Below are positions 1 through 10,590 of a stretch of 64,000 nt of DNA, one piece after another; position 1 is the stretch's first letter; every line of letters starts with the position of its first letter. The position numbers and the translations under genes were made by a program. The stretch lies in NCBI GenBank assembly GCA_023053545.1, contig JAKZAN010000005.1, positions 11,656,001 through 11,720,000 on the forward strand, given 5' to 3'. Below the pieces are notes generated by a model, which made no database searches, was not told the DNA's origin, and saw only the letters and a list, made by a program, of their open reading frames with translations. This DNA comes from Lepidurus packardi (taxonomy: Eukaryota > Arthropoda > Branchiopoda > Notostraca > Triopsidae).

Positions 1-283
1 TGTAAACTTCTCTTATCTACGGGAAGTTTCCATGGGTGTCCTCCCATTCCCTCCAAAAACCCAAGAGAAAGATGGCATTTATCAAAACGCAACAAGGTTT
101 TAATACTTAGAAAATGGTATTGTATTTAAGTATAAATATTTTGGACAAAATTACAGCGCCAGCACGCTGGTACTGTGGTTTATGGTCACGTGGCCTTTCA
201 ACACTTGGTGTTGCAATTTCTGTAATCGAAAAACAGAACGCACATTGGATTATATTATTCCAAAAAAATACAAATTTTTAATT

Positions 284-2649
284 TTAGATCGTGTTTTTGT
301 TTACTTTGTGGTACATTTTCGCCATGGCTTGGTTGGTTTGAATCCTTCGTTGCTTCTTAACCTCACCCAAACGGTACTGCGAAGGACAAACGTTCGTCAC
401 CCATTTCGCGGTTTGCTGTTTGAGTTCCTTTGTCGTAAACAACCGCGGGATTTCTTTAACCCCCAAAATTATTAGTACAAAACTAATTTTTTGGTAACAT
501 TTCTTTTGTAACATTACTTAACGGAGATAACGGTGGAACTGGCCTCGAATTCAAGGAAAAATTCATCAATTTTTCCTGACGCAATTCGCTTTTCAGTATG
601 CGCATGTCACGTGCAAACCGCAGGAATTTACAACGCGTTTCTGCTCGAGCTATGAAATCGGGTCTTTTGCATCTCAAGGCGGCCTACCTCCCAAAAAACC
701 CAAGAAAAAAAAAACGTTTATAAAAAAAACCCACCAACTTAAGGATTCGGTAAAAGGGCATATTGGTCAAGGTTGCATACCTGCAAGGTTGCTACCGTTT
801 TGTCGCTTGTACCGTTAACATCAGTCAAGCTCACGAGAAACGCCTCCGGCTTATTTGTCCTAAGGTTCCGTTTATTTACATCTGAAACGCTGTTGCTGTT
901 TCTAGACAAAGAATCTGTTGTCTGTACAGCAGCTGTTTGCATTTTGGCACCAAGCTTGCCACGCGGTGTTCCCACGCGACTACTCGATTGACTCACTTGA
1001 CTCTTAGCAACAACTGTAGGGTTCACACGCTTCAAAGAATCTTTATTCGTTTCAAGCTGTGAAGAAAACTTGGCGCTTTTTATTGCGCTGGAAGTATCGC
1101 GTTTCATGTCATTGTTTTGGTTCTGCCTCATCAAAGTTGCAGGAACAGAGTTTTGAAAACTGGCAAGACTTTTTGACACGTTTTTCTTTACAGGTAATTT
1201 CTCTATAACAATTTGCGTTTGAACATTCGATTTTGGAGGAATATTCTGCGAATGCGCGGACACTTTGGTGTAAGTGTTTTGGGTCCGCTGAGCTGGTTTT
1301 GATTGGTTTGGTTTACATTGTTCAGGTTTTGGTTCATGTTTGTCAGGTTCTGGGATGTGTAATTTGGCGGGTAGACGCGCAATGGATGACTTAGAAGATT
1401 TAGACATTTCCGAGGTACATCTTTCGTCATTATATTCCCTTTTAGACGAAATTGGTCGCTTTCGAAGCTCAGGTCTAGTAGATAACTTGTAAGTTTCTTC
1501 CAAACGGTGTAAATACGCGTTTAAGCATTGCAAATGATCTCTGAGTTGCCGATGGACTTGTAATTCCGCTTCTACGTCGGTCTTACGGGTTGATGTGGTC
1601 ATCGCTGATGTTCTGTCTGATGGAGGCGTAGGAGATGGTTCATTAGGGCTTAAGTTGGTGGATTGCAGAGAAAGCTGGGATTTCGGTCGTCCCTGAAAGG
1701 CGTGACCAGGATAGTAAACGAAATCGGAGGATTTGGAATCTAAGGTTTGAACTTGTTTATCTTCTCGCTCGGTGGAAGAAGAGCGATGAGTCGTGACGGG
1801 CATAATTTGCGCTTCCAAATGTTCTTCTTCAGAGTGCTGGGAATGGCAACCTGGTAACTTGGCGGTGAAATCTAGCTTCCGGGAAGGTGAATTGTACACC
1901 ACCGTGGCTTGCGAACCTGACGAGGATTCCGTTGTGCCAATTTTGCAGTGAGAGGGCATCATTTCCGGCCCCAAATCTTGGGAATATGAACGAGATTGAT
2001 TCTGGAACGAATTGCGTTTCCTTCTCGCATTCAGAGAGTCCAAGGAGTGGGATTTGGGGACGGAAATGGGATTAGAGGGGAGATTAGGACGTGGAGAAGG
2101 GTTTTCGTCCACTTCGGCCAGAGATTCTTCGAAAGATAAACGCCACATCAAGTTGCTGAGATTTGTGGACGAGCGAGAAGGATTTGAGTAGCTTAAATGT
2201 CGTTTTGAGTGTGATACTTGAGCAGAAGAAATGGTTTCGGAGGTCCCAGAGGTGGCGCTGGTTGAGCAATGTAGGGAAGCGCTCGAACCAAGAACCATCC
2301 GCTCGATGGTACTGATTCCTGCTGGAGTTTTCTCGGCATAGCCGACGTCAGCCCCCGAATCCCATTCTAATTTGCGGGTAGAAGACACGCTGGAGACTGA
2401 ATTTAGGGATGGGGAGAGGAAACCTGGGTCTAAAGTGGAAGGGTGAATGTTTGAATCTGAATGATAACTTTTGTCTACCACAGCTTCGAATTCATACTCG
2501 AACTCGTGGGTTTTAGCTTCATCCTGAGGATCTAGTACAGATAAGGACGACACGGACACATTGCCTACCCCGGCGTGAATATCTTCTTCAATTTCGGTTA
2601 CTTCTGGATCAGATGAATCGTCGTATAAGAAGTATTTCGGGTCTATCAT
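284..2649 (-). CDS. ALMS-motif protein (ALMS1/C10orf90/CEP295-type C-terminus)
   Basis: Proposed three-exon gene of about 734 aa: exon 1 2649-781, exon 2 683-518, exon 3 453-284. The donor after residue 623 (CAG|GTATGC) and the acceptor TAG|GCC are in phase 0. The second intron (donor GTAATG, TACTAAT branch-like site, acceptor AAAG) is in phase 1. Joined, the C-terminus reads TLQ-AALRCKRPDFIARAE, then KIPRLFTTKELKQQTAK, then EVKKQRRIQTNQAMAKMYHK. These are the hallmarks of the ALMS motif found at the ends of ALMS1, C10orf90 and CEP295, which act at centrosomes and basal bodies. The first in-frame ATG is at 2649; the frame is open further upstream but has only a TTG there. The N-terminal 600 residues are Ser/Thr/Lys-rich and mostly disordered, with a motif LEWDSGADVGY (94-104) and a probable helix (about 356-390). 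The family call rests on the C-terminus. The orthologue within the family is not resolved, and the acceptor of exon 3 is the weakest call. Confidence 0.72.
684..780 (-). other. Intron 1 of the ALMS-motif gene
   Basis: The 97-bp GT-AG intron starts GTATGC and ends in a T-rich tract followed by GGGAGGTAG. Reading through it gives only 13 extra residues and a stop at 739, so a single-exon reading would lose the ALMS motif. It is phase 0 on both sides. Confidence 0.7.
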
Positions 2650-2759
2650 TTCAAAAGAAGCGTTGGGCGGTAAATAAATGAGGGTAAACAAGCGAGGGAC
2701 TGGGCGGGGGCTAGTATTTGAAAAAGTTAATAGTGAACCACGAACTCCAACCAACTTTG

Positions 2760-3045
2760 TGATCGGACAAAGTCAACTTCCAAGTCAGCTGTCGCTATTC
2801 GGCGACGTTAGGTGTCGTTTGTAGCCTTTTCCCCCACACTCTAGATAGTAACCTATGAATATGGAGTAAAACTGCCATTCATAGGCTTTTGTTCGCAGCA
2901 TGGAGTTAATAGGAACGGAGCGATAGAAGTTGACGAATTCTCAAAATTTTCGAAAGAACTAGCTCTAGAACGGAAGACCGTGGTCGATCAGTTCCGCTCA
3001 AATATCCGATCATTTTATGAAAACAATTAAAAATGGTACAGTTTT
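2760..3045. other. 5' flank of the ALMS-motif gene
   Basis: This stretch holds no gene I can support. It lies directly upstream of the minus-strand ALMS-motif gene and should contain its promoter and 5' UTR. I see no clear TATA box or other named element. Confidence 0.4.
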
Positions 3046-3049
3046 AAAA

Positions 3050-3365
3050 ATGGTAAGTTTACAACTTAAGTTTTAAGTTTACAACTAAGTTGTAACTTGT
3101 TTACAACTTAAGTTACATCTTAAGTTGTAAACTTAAGATGTAAGTTGTAAACTTAAGTTATAAGTCTTAAGTTGTAAACTTAAGATGTAAGATTACATCT
3201 TAAGTTGTAAGCTTAAGTTGTAAACTTAAGTTGTAAACTTAAGATGTAATCTTAACTTGTAAGTTAACTTAAACTTAAGTTGTAAACTTACATCTTAATT
3301 TTGTAATATTAAGATGTAATCTTAAGTTGTAAGTTAAGATGTAATCTTAAGTTGTAAACTTAAGT
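3050..3365. repeat. Palindrome-rich CTTAAGTTGTAAA repeat block
   Basis: Short units built from ACTTAAG, TTGTAAAC and AAGATGTAA are repeated in both orientations over about 315 bp. The block can fold back on itself at many points. It abuts the 12-bp minisatellite that follows, and the shared AAGTTG core suggests both grew from the same seed. Confidence 0.85.
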
Positions 3366-3790
3366 TGACTGGAAAGGTGACTTCGAAAGTCGACTTCAGA
3401 GCCGACTTCAGAGTCGGCTTCCAAGTCGACTTCCAAGTCGACTTCCAAGTCAACTTCCAAGTCAACTTCCAAGTCGCCTTCAGAGTCGACTTCAGAGTCG
3501 CCTTCAGAGTCCACTTCAGAGTCGACTTCAGAGTCGACTTCAGAGTCCACTTCAAAGTCGACTTCAGAGTCGACTTGAAGTTGACTTCAAAGTCCACTTC
3601 AGAGTTTACTTCTGAGTTGACTTCTAAGTTGACTTCTAAGTTGACTTCAAAGTCCACTTCAGAGTTTACTTCTGAGTTGACTTCTAAGTTGACTTCTAAG
3701 TTGACTTCTAAGTTGACTTCTAAGTTGACCTCTAAAGTCGACTTGACAGTCGATTTCCAAGTCAACTTTCAACTTTTAAGTTGACTTAAA
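3366..3790. repeat. 12-bp minisatellite (GTCGACTTCAGA-type)
   Basis: About 35 copies of a 12-bp unit alternate between GTCGACTTCAGA/GTCGACTTCCAA and GTTGACTTCTAA variants. Variants are clustered and form higher-order blocks; for example, a 60-bp segment with TTTACTTCTGAG is repeated. Because 12 is a multiple of 3 and the unit lacks stops, long open frames run on both strands. They encode Val/Asp or Lys/Ser/Thr repeats and are not genes. Confidence 0.93.
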
Positions 3791-4189
3791 AATTGACTTT
3801 TATGTGACCTACATCAAATTTTCTTCGAAATGTAAAAAATTCAAGACCAGTTTTTTCTTCATTTTGTTATTTTGAACTACGGTAACAGTAATGTATGAGA
3901 ACTTGTATTTGTGAGCTTTTAATAAAAATACTGTAAACCAAACAAATGGCCTTGTAATTATTTCGAACGATTTTGACTCACAATCCAAAATTAAGGAATG
4001 CTTTTTTATTACACTTTTAAATACAATACAAATGAATTCAATATAATGCAAACTTCTAGAGAATACAAGGCATGGTATGGTCAAACTGTCAAATTTTTAT
4101 AAATCGAACAAAAGATTGATGCTACCTTCGTACACTGTACACCGGCTCAGTTCATATTTGTATTTATAGAAGTTTCAATGCCATTAAAG
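3791..4189. other. AT-rich intergenic DNA
   Basis: I see no gene, RNA or clear repeat here. The DNA is AT-rich with only short open frames. Confidence 0.4.
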
Positions 4190-4192
4190 TAT

Positions 4193-4266
4193 AAGCGTAT
4201 GACCAAGTGGATAAGACGCACGCCTTGTGATCGGAAGGTCGTGGGTTCGAAACCCAGTCGACGTAA
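4193..4266 (+). pseudogene. tRNA-like relic with intact B box (SINE head or tRNA pseudogene)
   Basis: GGTTCGAAACC (4247-4257) is a perfect RNA polymerase III B box. TGACCAAGTGG upstream resembles an A box at about tRNA spacing. The T arm is near normal, but the D stem, anticodon stem and acceptor stem do not pair properly, so it does not look like a working tRNA. An A/T-rich stretch and a structured segment follow. A tRNA-derived SINE head or decayed tRNA gene fits best; I saw no second copy in the window. Confidence 0.4.
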
Positions 4267-4335
4267 TTTATTTCGTAAAAAAAACGAAATATTAAATGGC
4301 TCCCTTTCTCTGTACCTCATGCCTTCCCTGCAAGG

Positions 4336-4400
4336 TTCCTATTCCTATATTCGAAATTGTGAAGCTTCGGCATCACGAGCTCGAATATCTGGGATAGGAA
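4336..4400 (+). repeat. Nested inverted repeat (65-nt hairpin)
   Basis: The arms TTCCTATTCCTATATTCGA (4336-4354) and TCGAATATCTGGGATAGGAA (4381-4400) pair with few mismatches. An inner stem GTGA/TCAC lies within the loop. It sits about 70 bp after the tRNA-like relic and may be part of the same element or an independent structured RNA. Confidence 0.55.
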
Positions 4401-4629
4401 ACCGAGCAGGGGAGTGGGAACAGGGAAAGGGGCGAGGCTCTCAATTTTTCACGATTTTTGAAGGGGACCCCCTTGATACAGCATTATTCCTTATGGCGAA
4501 AAGCCCTGAAAAAGCTTTGAAATCTCGAAAAGGAGCCACGCCCCATTTTTGGTCCAATCCACCAATAGGATTCGTCCATTTCGGAAACCACGCCTCTTTT
4601 TCTAGCGGCTTTTTTGAAAAATGACGCAA

Positions 4630-5243
4630 AAATATTCAAAATTTTCACTTTTATTGCAAAAATTACAAATAATACAAAAAGGACACTTTTGGAAACTAGG
4701 TTTTATGGGGAACTTTTTGGTACAACAAATAAGGAATTCCAGTGGGAAGCAAAACATCTCCTATGCACAATATTAGAAACCAATTTTTAGAGCTATGAAA
4801 AGTCACAGAACAAATATTCCAACAGATTTAGAAGCACTAGAACAATGTTTCTGGAAGGATATATTTTACAAGAAAAACAAAAAAATATGAAACAATTCTT
4901 CTCAAAACTTTTACAATAATACACAACGTCGAACCCACAGGGTGCTGTGCAGATTTGGAAGACATACAGCTTATTTTATTGCTAAGAGATTGGTGCCATT
5001 CCGGATTGGACACAAGTTCTTCCAGCGTTAAAACTGCATAATCCAGTAACTAAATTCTTTGTCATACAACTGTACAATACAGTGGTGCACAGTACATTGA
5101 GAAGATACCTGTAAAAAATTAGAACGATTTTTGAACGTTGTAAACTTGTAATCTTAGCTGTGATGTCCAAAATACAATGACATTAGCCGTAAAAGCGTTT
5201 TTCTTCTTCAGCAACATATATATATAAAGCATTGCATTGCCCA
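4630..5243. other. 3' flank and probable 3' UTR of the ERI1-like gene
   Basis: No open frame is convincing here. The end next to 5243 should be the 3' UTR of the minus-strand exonuclease gene, reaching to the AATAAA at about 4980-4975. The rest is AT-rich with no recognised feature. Confidence 0.45.
4975..4980 (-). terminator. Candidate poly(A) signal AATAAA for the ERI1-like gene
   Basis: The minus strand reads AATAAAATAAGC here, about 265 nt beyond the ERI1-like stop codon. It is the first canonical hexamer on that strand after the stop, so it is the likely signal. Chance occurrence in AT-rich DNA cannot be excluded. Confidence 0.4.
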
Positions 5244-6894
5244 TCAAAAATGTAACTTCTTTCCTTTCTTGACTATAACTTGCAAGTCGTACCCTTCATC
5301 ACCTTCGTCAACTAACTCCTCTTTAACTTCAGGTTTAGAAACTTCGGTTGTTTTTGGACCTCTTCGTTTCGGCTCACCCAAGGCCATTCTCTTGAAATCC
5401 TCGCCACTAACCGTTAAAACTGGCAACAACTTGCGACCATTCTCATCAAACCTTGTCTTATGCAAAGAATTCAGATCTAAGCGTTCGTTAACCCGTACGC
5501 GAGCTCCGTCCTAAACCAACAGAACAATCTTCATAACTCCAATCTTTAGCTTAACATTCATTGACTTCATTGTCCAAAATGGAAAATAATATTACTTGTA
5601 GCAGTTTACACAGAACTTTGGCAATATTCGTCGAGTCATCAAGCCCGCAATGTGGTCGGCCTTCAAATGCGAAGCCTAATAATTCTAACATCACAGAAAG
5701 AGGCACCTAATAAGATTTTCTATGAATTTGATTTTCTATGAATTTGATTTTCTATGAATTTGAACATTTTATTTATTTATTTATTTTTTTATTTTAGACT
5801 TTAGAAAGTGAATTAAATACTTACTCTGGCAGTTTTGTAGTAATTGCTGTACACTTTTCTTAGATTAACCCATTGATGTGCAAAGGCCGGAACAGGAAGA
5901 TTGGCTGCCTAAAGTAAATCGTTTTTATTAGACAATTTCATAAATAATAAAGAAAATTTATTTTATTAAAACAAATATGGAAAAAATAAGAAATAAAAGA
6001 AAAATTACCTGACATTGCATAGCAAGAAATCGAGCCATGTCCCAAGGACCATCTGTTACGATGGCATAAGTGTAATTTGTACCTAATTCTTGCTCCAGGA
6101 GCCAATTATTGAAAGATTCTAGGACTAAAGGGAATGGTTTGGCTTTATCAACAGTTTCTTGAATGATTCCTGTTAAATCCGTGCAGAAACCCGTGAGAAG
6201 GGGATGCTTAACTGGCTGAACGTATTCTCTAAAACTAGCCACTACAGTCCTGGATTTTGAGTCTACTAGAACTGCCGGGAATTCGATAATTTCATGCCTT
6301 AAAAAATAATAATAAAAAAATAAAGATATATATTATAAAAATGAAATAAAACGTAATAAAATGATTATACTTACGGAAAATCAACCGTGTTATCGGCCAC
6401 GCAGGTTGCTTCAAAATCTATCACTAAGAAGTAATCGTAATAAGGCTTGGCAGGTTTTCTGGGAGTTGTGGTTCCATCAGGCGAAATTCCAGCGATGGCT
6501 AAGAGCTGTTGTTTGTAAAAGTGCTTTAAACGTTTGGCCAAGACTTCTTTGGATCCTTCTGTGGGGAGTTTCATCATGCTGAGCTTGCTGGCTAAGTCTC
6601 CACGTGGCATCCGATTCACTTCGCCGTTTAAAAGCGACAGTTGTTGGTATACTGGATGGCTAAACTCGCTCTAAAACGAGTAGTATAAACACAAATTATA
6701 CACACAAAATATTCATTTACAAATACAAAAACGTTGTGAATATGCCAGTGCTACAACTTATGCTTATCTTCTGCGTTATAGTACTAAATGAATGGACCAC
6801 AATGCTCCAAATAATAAATAAATGCTCAATATTAAAGTTGAAGTTAGTTACGGTGCTTCAGTTTTTCAAATAAATAAGAAGCTGCACTTACCAT
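5244..6894 (-). CDS. ERI1: ERI1-like 3'-5' exoribonuclease (SAP + DEDDh)
   Basis: Six exons encode 349 aa: 6894-6892, 6670-6375, 6297-6009, 5908-5825, 5706-5596 and 5510-5244. All introns are GT-AG with matching phase. The N-terminus (about residues 7-55, HPVYQQLSLLNGEVNRM then a Lys-rich helix) matches the SAP nucleic-acid-binding domain of ERI1. The DEDDh exonuclease follows: ExoI DFEATC (D86, E88), ExoII TDGPWDMARFL (D182) and ExoIII HCGLDDSTNIA (H243, D248). All catalytic residues are present. The family trims 5.8S rRNA and histone mRNA stem-loop ends and degrades siRNA. The length equals that of human ERI1, and the tail after residue 290 is acidic then Lys-rich. The start codon is the whole coding part of exon 1 (ATG|GTAAGT), chosen because exon 2 is phase 0 and reads straight from S2. 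Confidence 0.93.
5715..5762. repeat. 16-bp tandem repeat in an ERI1 intron
   Basis: Three perfect copies of ATTTTCTATGAATTTG lie in the intron between the fourth and fifth coding exons, just upstream of the acceptor of exon 5 on the minus strand. It is probably a recent slippage product. Confidence 0.9.
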
Positions 6895-7200
6895 TTTGCA
6901 TTGACTGATTTTGGCTTAATTAAATAGGTATTGGTGGCTGCAACTTAGGAAGTCGAAAGACAGACGGACACGGTTTGTTTCTTGTTATTCTTCTACACGG
7001 TAAACAGAACGACACGCGGGATAAATTAGCAAACATAGTTGGCTAAAACCCAATAGATGGCGTGGACAGAGAGATTTCTGTGCTGGTTACGGGGCTAGAA
7101 AAGGAAAATCGAGAAAATTGTTGGAAAATTTGAACGAGGTTAATTCATTATACGATACGTAGATAAGATAGTATTATATTAAACGTATTATAATAAATTA
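6895..7200. other. 5' flank of the ERI1-like gene
   Basis: This segment lies upstream of the ERI1-like start codon on the minus strand and should hold its promoter and 5' UTR. I see no gene and no named regulatory motif. Confidence 0.4.
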
Positions 7201-7209
7201 AAATGCGAT

Positions 7210-7690
7210 AGCTTTTTTCTAAACTAAATTTGAAGCGAAGGAATCTTTAAGAGTTATTTAATGCGTACGGAATCCGATGTATCAATTCCAACTACCAAAT
7301 AACACACATCTATCATTAAAGGCTTCTTAACGAGAGCCAAATCTAGACTAACTTAAAATGCATAATACTTTGATGGCTTTTTCTGATCTAAGTTTGAAGC
7401 AACGGAATCTTTAAGAGTTAATACCTCGATGTAATACATCCGGAATCCGATGTATTAACTCCAAGTACCAATAACAAGCTTGTATCATTAAAGCTTTCTT
7501 AACGACTTCTTTCTTAACTACACTAATTTAAAATGCGTAGTACTTCAACGGCTGATTTCTAAGCTAAATTTGAAGCGAAGGAATCTTTAAGAGTTACCAC
7601 CTCAATGTAATACGTACAGAATCCGATGTATCAACTAAAAGTACCAAATAACAAGCTTGTATCGCAGAAGGTTCTAACAAGGGTTATTAA
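7210..7690. repeat. About 170-bp tandem repeat, three copies
   Basis: Units beginning near 7217, 7382 and 7556 share TTTGAAGCGAAGGAATC, TTTAAGAGTTA, GGAATCCGATGTAT and AACAAGCTTGTATC in the same order. They are diverged by substitutions and small indels. The array fills the gap between the ERI1-like and TTC1-like genes. Confidence 0.8.
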
Positions 7691-7818
7691 AGGCTTATTA
7701 GCATGAAAATGTTTACTACATAACGGTTTCTTAACGCGAACCACATATTGTAGGGAAGTTGAATGTACAGTACAAAGTTGTATTATGGTGAGAAGCATTC
7801 TTATCTCGCGCACCTTGC

Positions 7819-8824
7819 TTATTTCCGAAAATTAACGGAATACGATCCAGAAGTTGGATCTTGGACCATATTAAAGTTATTCGTCGATAGGCCGAATGGA
7901 CGTAATATCATATTGCCAAGGTCTTTCAATTTTCCCATCATTTCCGTCTTCAATTTTTCATTTCGTTCTGCAACCCTGGGCTTTAAGGACTGAAACCAAA
8001 TTACAATGATTCATACCATCTGTGTAAGAAAAATTCAAGGAAAACTACTGAAACACTCTTTACCTGAACAGCTTTAAGTGCTTCTTCATTATTAGGCTGT
8101 TCAACCAACACTTTCTCGTAATCTGCCAATGCTTCATCCAACTTATCAGTCTGGTCATAACTTTGGGCACGCCTTAGCAGAGCTTTGACATAAGTGGGCT
8201 GCAATTCTATGGCTTTTGTGAAATCTTCAATGGCACCGCTCGTGTCACTCTAAATATGAATATTTTACCTTTTATTTTGTGTGTATTAATATTTGGAGTA
8301 TTAATTTAATTAAAATTTTGACCTACAAGCTTTAACTTCGACGTACCACGGTTGCTAAATAAAATCGCTCTGGTTTCTGGAAACGCAAAAGGGCAAAGTG
8401 CTAAGGCTGCGGAGTAACTCTGAAGTGCTTCTAAAAAATCTTTTTGTCGGAAATGGGTGTTTCCTTCTTCTTTAACACGCTCCGCTTCGACCCTTCTATT
8501 CTATATATTTAGAAAACAATAAATTAATTTGAAACGGAATGAAATTGAACGAATTTACATGCTTCTCCTCGTCTGTAAGAGCTTCTTCTTCTTCTTTCAA
8601 TTTCAGCTCGGCCATTTCATCCAAGATTATTTGCTCAGAATGGTCTGGACTAGGTGTAGCATCGTCTTCCTTTTCTTCGTCATTTTCAACAGGATTCAGA
8701 GGATCAGGTGTTGTATTTTCTGTTGAAGTCGTCGAAATCTGCGATTTTGAAGCATCTGGACAAAGCGAACGTTAATACACTGATCAATATTTAATTTTTA
8801 ACATTTACCTGTAGGTTCTGTCAT
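7819..8824 (-). CDS. TTC1: TTC1-like tetratricopeptide repeat protein
   Basis: Five exons encode 247 aa: 8824-8809, 8755-8559, 8500-8327, 8249-8064 and 7989-7819. The introns are 53-77 bp and phases agree. The N-terminal 70 residues are acidic and disordered. Residues about 78-185 hold three TPRs: [20 protein letters not shown], then [20 protein letters not shown], then [20 protein letters not shown]. The C-terminus ([20 protein letters not shown] followed by a [11 protein letters not shown] tail) is diagnostic of TTC1, a cytosolic TPR adaptor that binds Hsp70/Hsp90 and small or heterotrimeric G proteins. At the third junction GTACGTCG was passed over for GTAGGT (8326), since only the latter keeps the frame and gives the TPR helix [15 protein letters not shown]. 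It is slightly shorter than vertebrate TTC1, mainly at the N-terminus. Confidence 0.92.
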
Positions 8825-10590
8825 ATTAAATTAGCAAATTATAGCTTATTCGGGCAATAGAGTTGAGACAGCAACAATGGATTTTTCAAGCCACGTGTAA
8901 TGCAGTGTAGGGTTTCACGTAATAAATGGCTAAATAACAATCTAAAGTTAAAAGAGAACACGAATAAGTTTTATAAGATTGAAATATAGCGAAATAAGGC
9001 GTCTATTACTTTCAGAATCTAATAAGTGTATTTGTTTTAGCAAGTCATTCACTTTCCTATGTTTACAAGTCGACTAGCACTGTTCTATTACGCCTTCCTA
9101 ACCGCGACCCTTTACAACCGGAGGCCTGGCTTGAAAAGGTTACCGTTAGCAGTGTACTGTAGATCTGGCATATACCAATAAGGAAAGACAATCCCGAGTG
9201 TTAAAATTCTGCCAAATCCATGCTTGTAAGTGCTAACAATAAAATGCTTACAAAACTCCCAGACTCCAATAATATAAATTTTAAAATTATGCAAGACAAT
9301 GTTCACTGTCTATTCCTCCCAGAATAACCTGCTTAAACCTACCAAATTAGTTAGGATACATGATTTGAAAAAGATACGATCCAATTATACAATTTTGGAC
9401 TTCATATCACGCTAAAACATTCTATGGTCGGTCAAGGAAACACAAAATAAGGCCTGGAGCAAACACACTCTCGCACGAATAGCTCTAAAACGCATAAACT
9501 TTTATTGCAAAACTATATAATTTATGTACGAACACACTTGGGTCTGGCACGAAACGTCGTCCCGAATGTAGAAAACGCGCATTAATGTTGCTAGTATTTA
9601 GCTAGTGAGTTGGCACTTCTTCCATAGGAAAGTTGAGAATAATTAAAGATAAGCTTGGCAAGTGCCGCTCAAGATATATTACTCAAGAAAAAACCCGTCA
9701 ATACTTTGGGGTCCATAACTTTAAAATGCTCAATACTTTCCTGTTCCAAAGTACTTTGCGTAAGAACGGTCTCTTGTTTTTTCCCATGCCATAAAAAATT
9801 TCCCCATGTCGGAGAATTGGACAATGGCTTCAGTCGGACGGTTAAGCGATCCCATATGTGGTCGTGGTCAAGACGGTTCGGAACAAGTTTGAACTTAATT
9901 ACCCATTGAAACGGAACACCGTTCAGCAGGAGGTTAAAGCTTGACGTAATGTAACACCCCCTCAAATGGGCCTTGTAACGTTTGAAACCGACTCCGCCTT
10001 CCCAAAACTGTTAACAGCCACCCAAACCCTGGGCCTGGTCAATCCCCCGCAAATACACTCCCATTAGCAAACCAACTTCATTAACTTCAGTCTAGGTTCG
10101 CCTTTTCTGTAACCATGCCTTTCAGTCTCACGTCCAAGTTTGTAATTCCTATTCCCCGGATTCCTTCCCATGTAAAACTAGCCAATTTTTTTGTTTCTCA
10201 GTCACTGCACTACGCATCTTATGGATGTCCCAAAAAAGGTTGGGGGTATTTGGGATTGTCCAGCCTGGCTTTTATGTTCTTCCTTTATTCATTTATGCAT
10301 CGATAGTGTGTATGGCATGCTTAATGAAGGGTTCTCTCAATGCAGACCCAGGCTACTTGCATACCTATTATGGAAATCGCCATAATTTACGACATACTTC
10401 TTTTCGCCCAAGCTCAAATATCTTGCATTCTTTTCATCCCACAACCCTTAACCCTAACGTGTTGTTAGGAAAAATAATGGCTTTCATGTTTTCTTTAAAT
10501 ACAAAACGAAATAAAAAAAGGCACCGACGTTAACTGTTTGCACGTATTTTGGGGGGATTTTTTATTCCTTTTCAAAGAGAGGTTCAACAC
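8825..10590. other. Intergenic DNA upstream of the TTC1-like gene
   Basis: The first few hundred bases should include the TTC1-like promoter. Beyond that I find no gene, RNA or clear repeat. Short open frames near 9.7 and 10.2 kb lack any recognisable protein pattern. Confidence 0.4.

Noticed and set aside
739-780. C-terminal tail VCNLDQYALLPNP of the long minus-strand frame
   Set aside because: It is read-through of a GTATGC donor into an intron; splicing at 780 gives the ALMS motif instead.
3334-3784. Long open frames of about 140 aa on both strands rich in Val/Asp/Glu or Lys/Ser/Thr
   Set aside because: They are translations of the 12-bp minisatellite, whose unit length is a multiple of three and lacks stops.
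4193-4266. Functional tRNA gene
   Set aside because: The B box and T arm are good, but the D, anticodon and acceptor stems do not pair, so only a relic is reported.
8327-8347. GTACGTCG as the donor of TTC1 exon 3
   Set aside because: Using it would put a stop codon at the start of the next exon; GTAGGT 21 bp downstream keeps the frame and restores the TPR.
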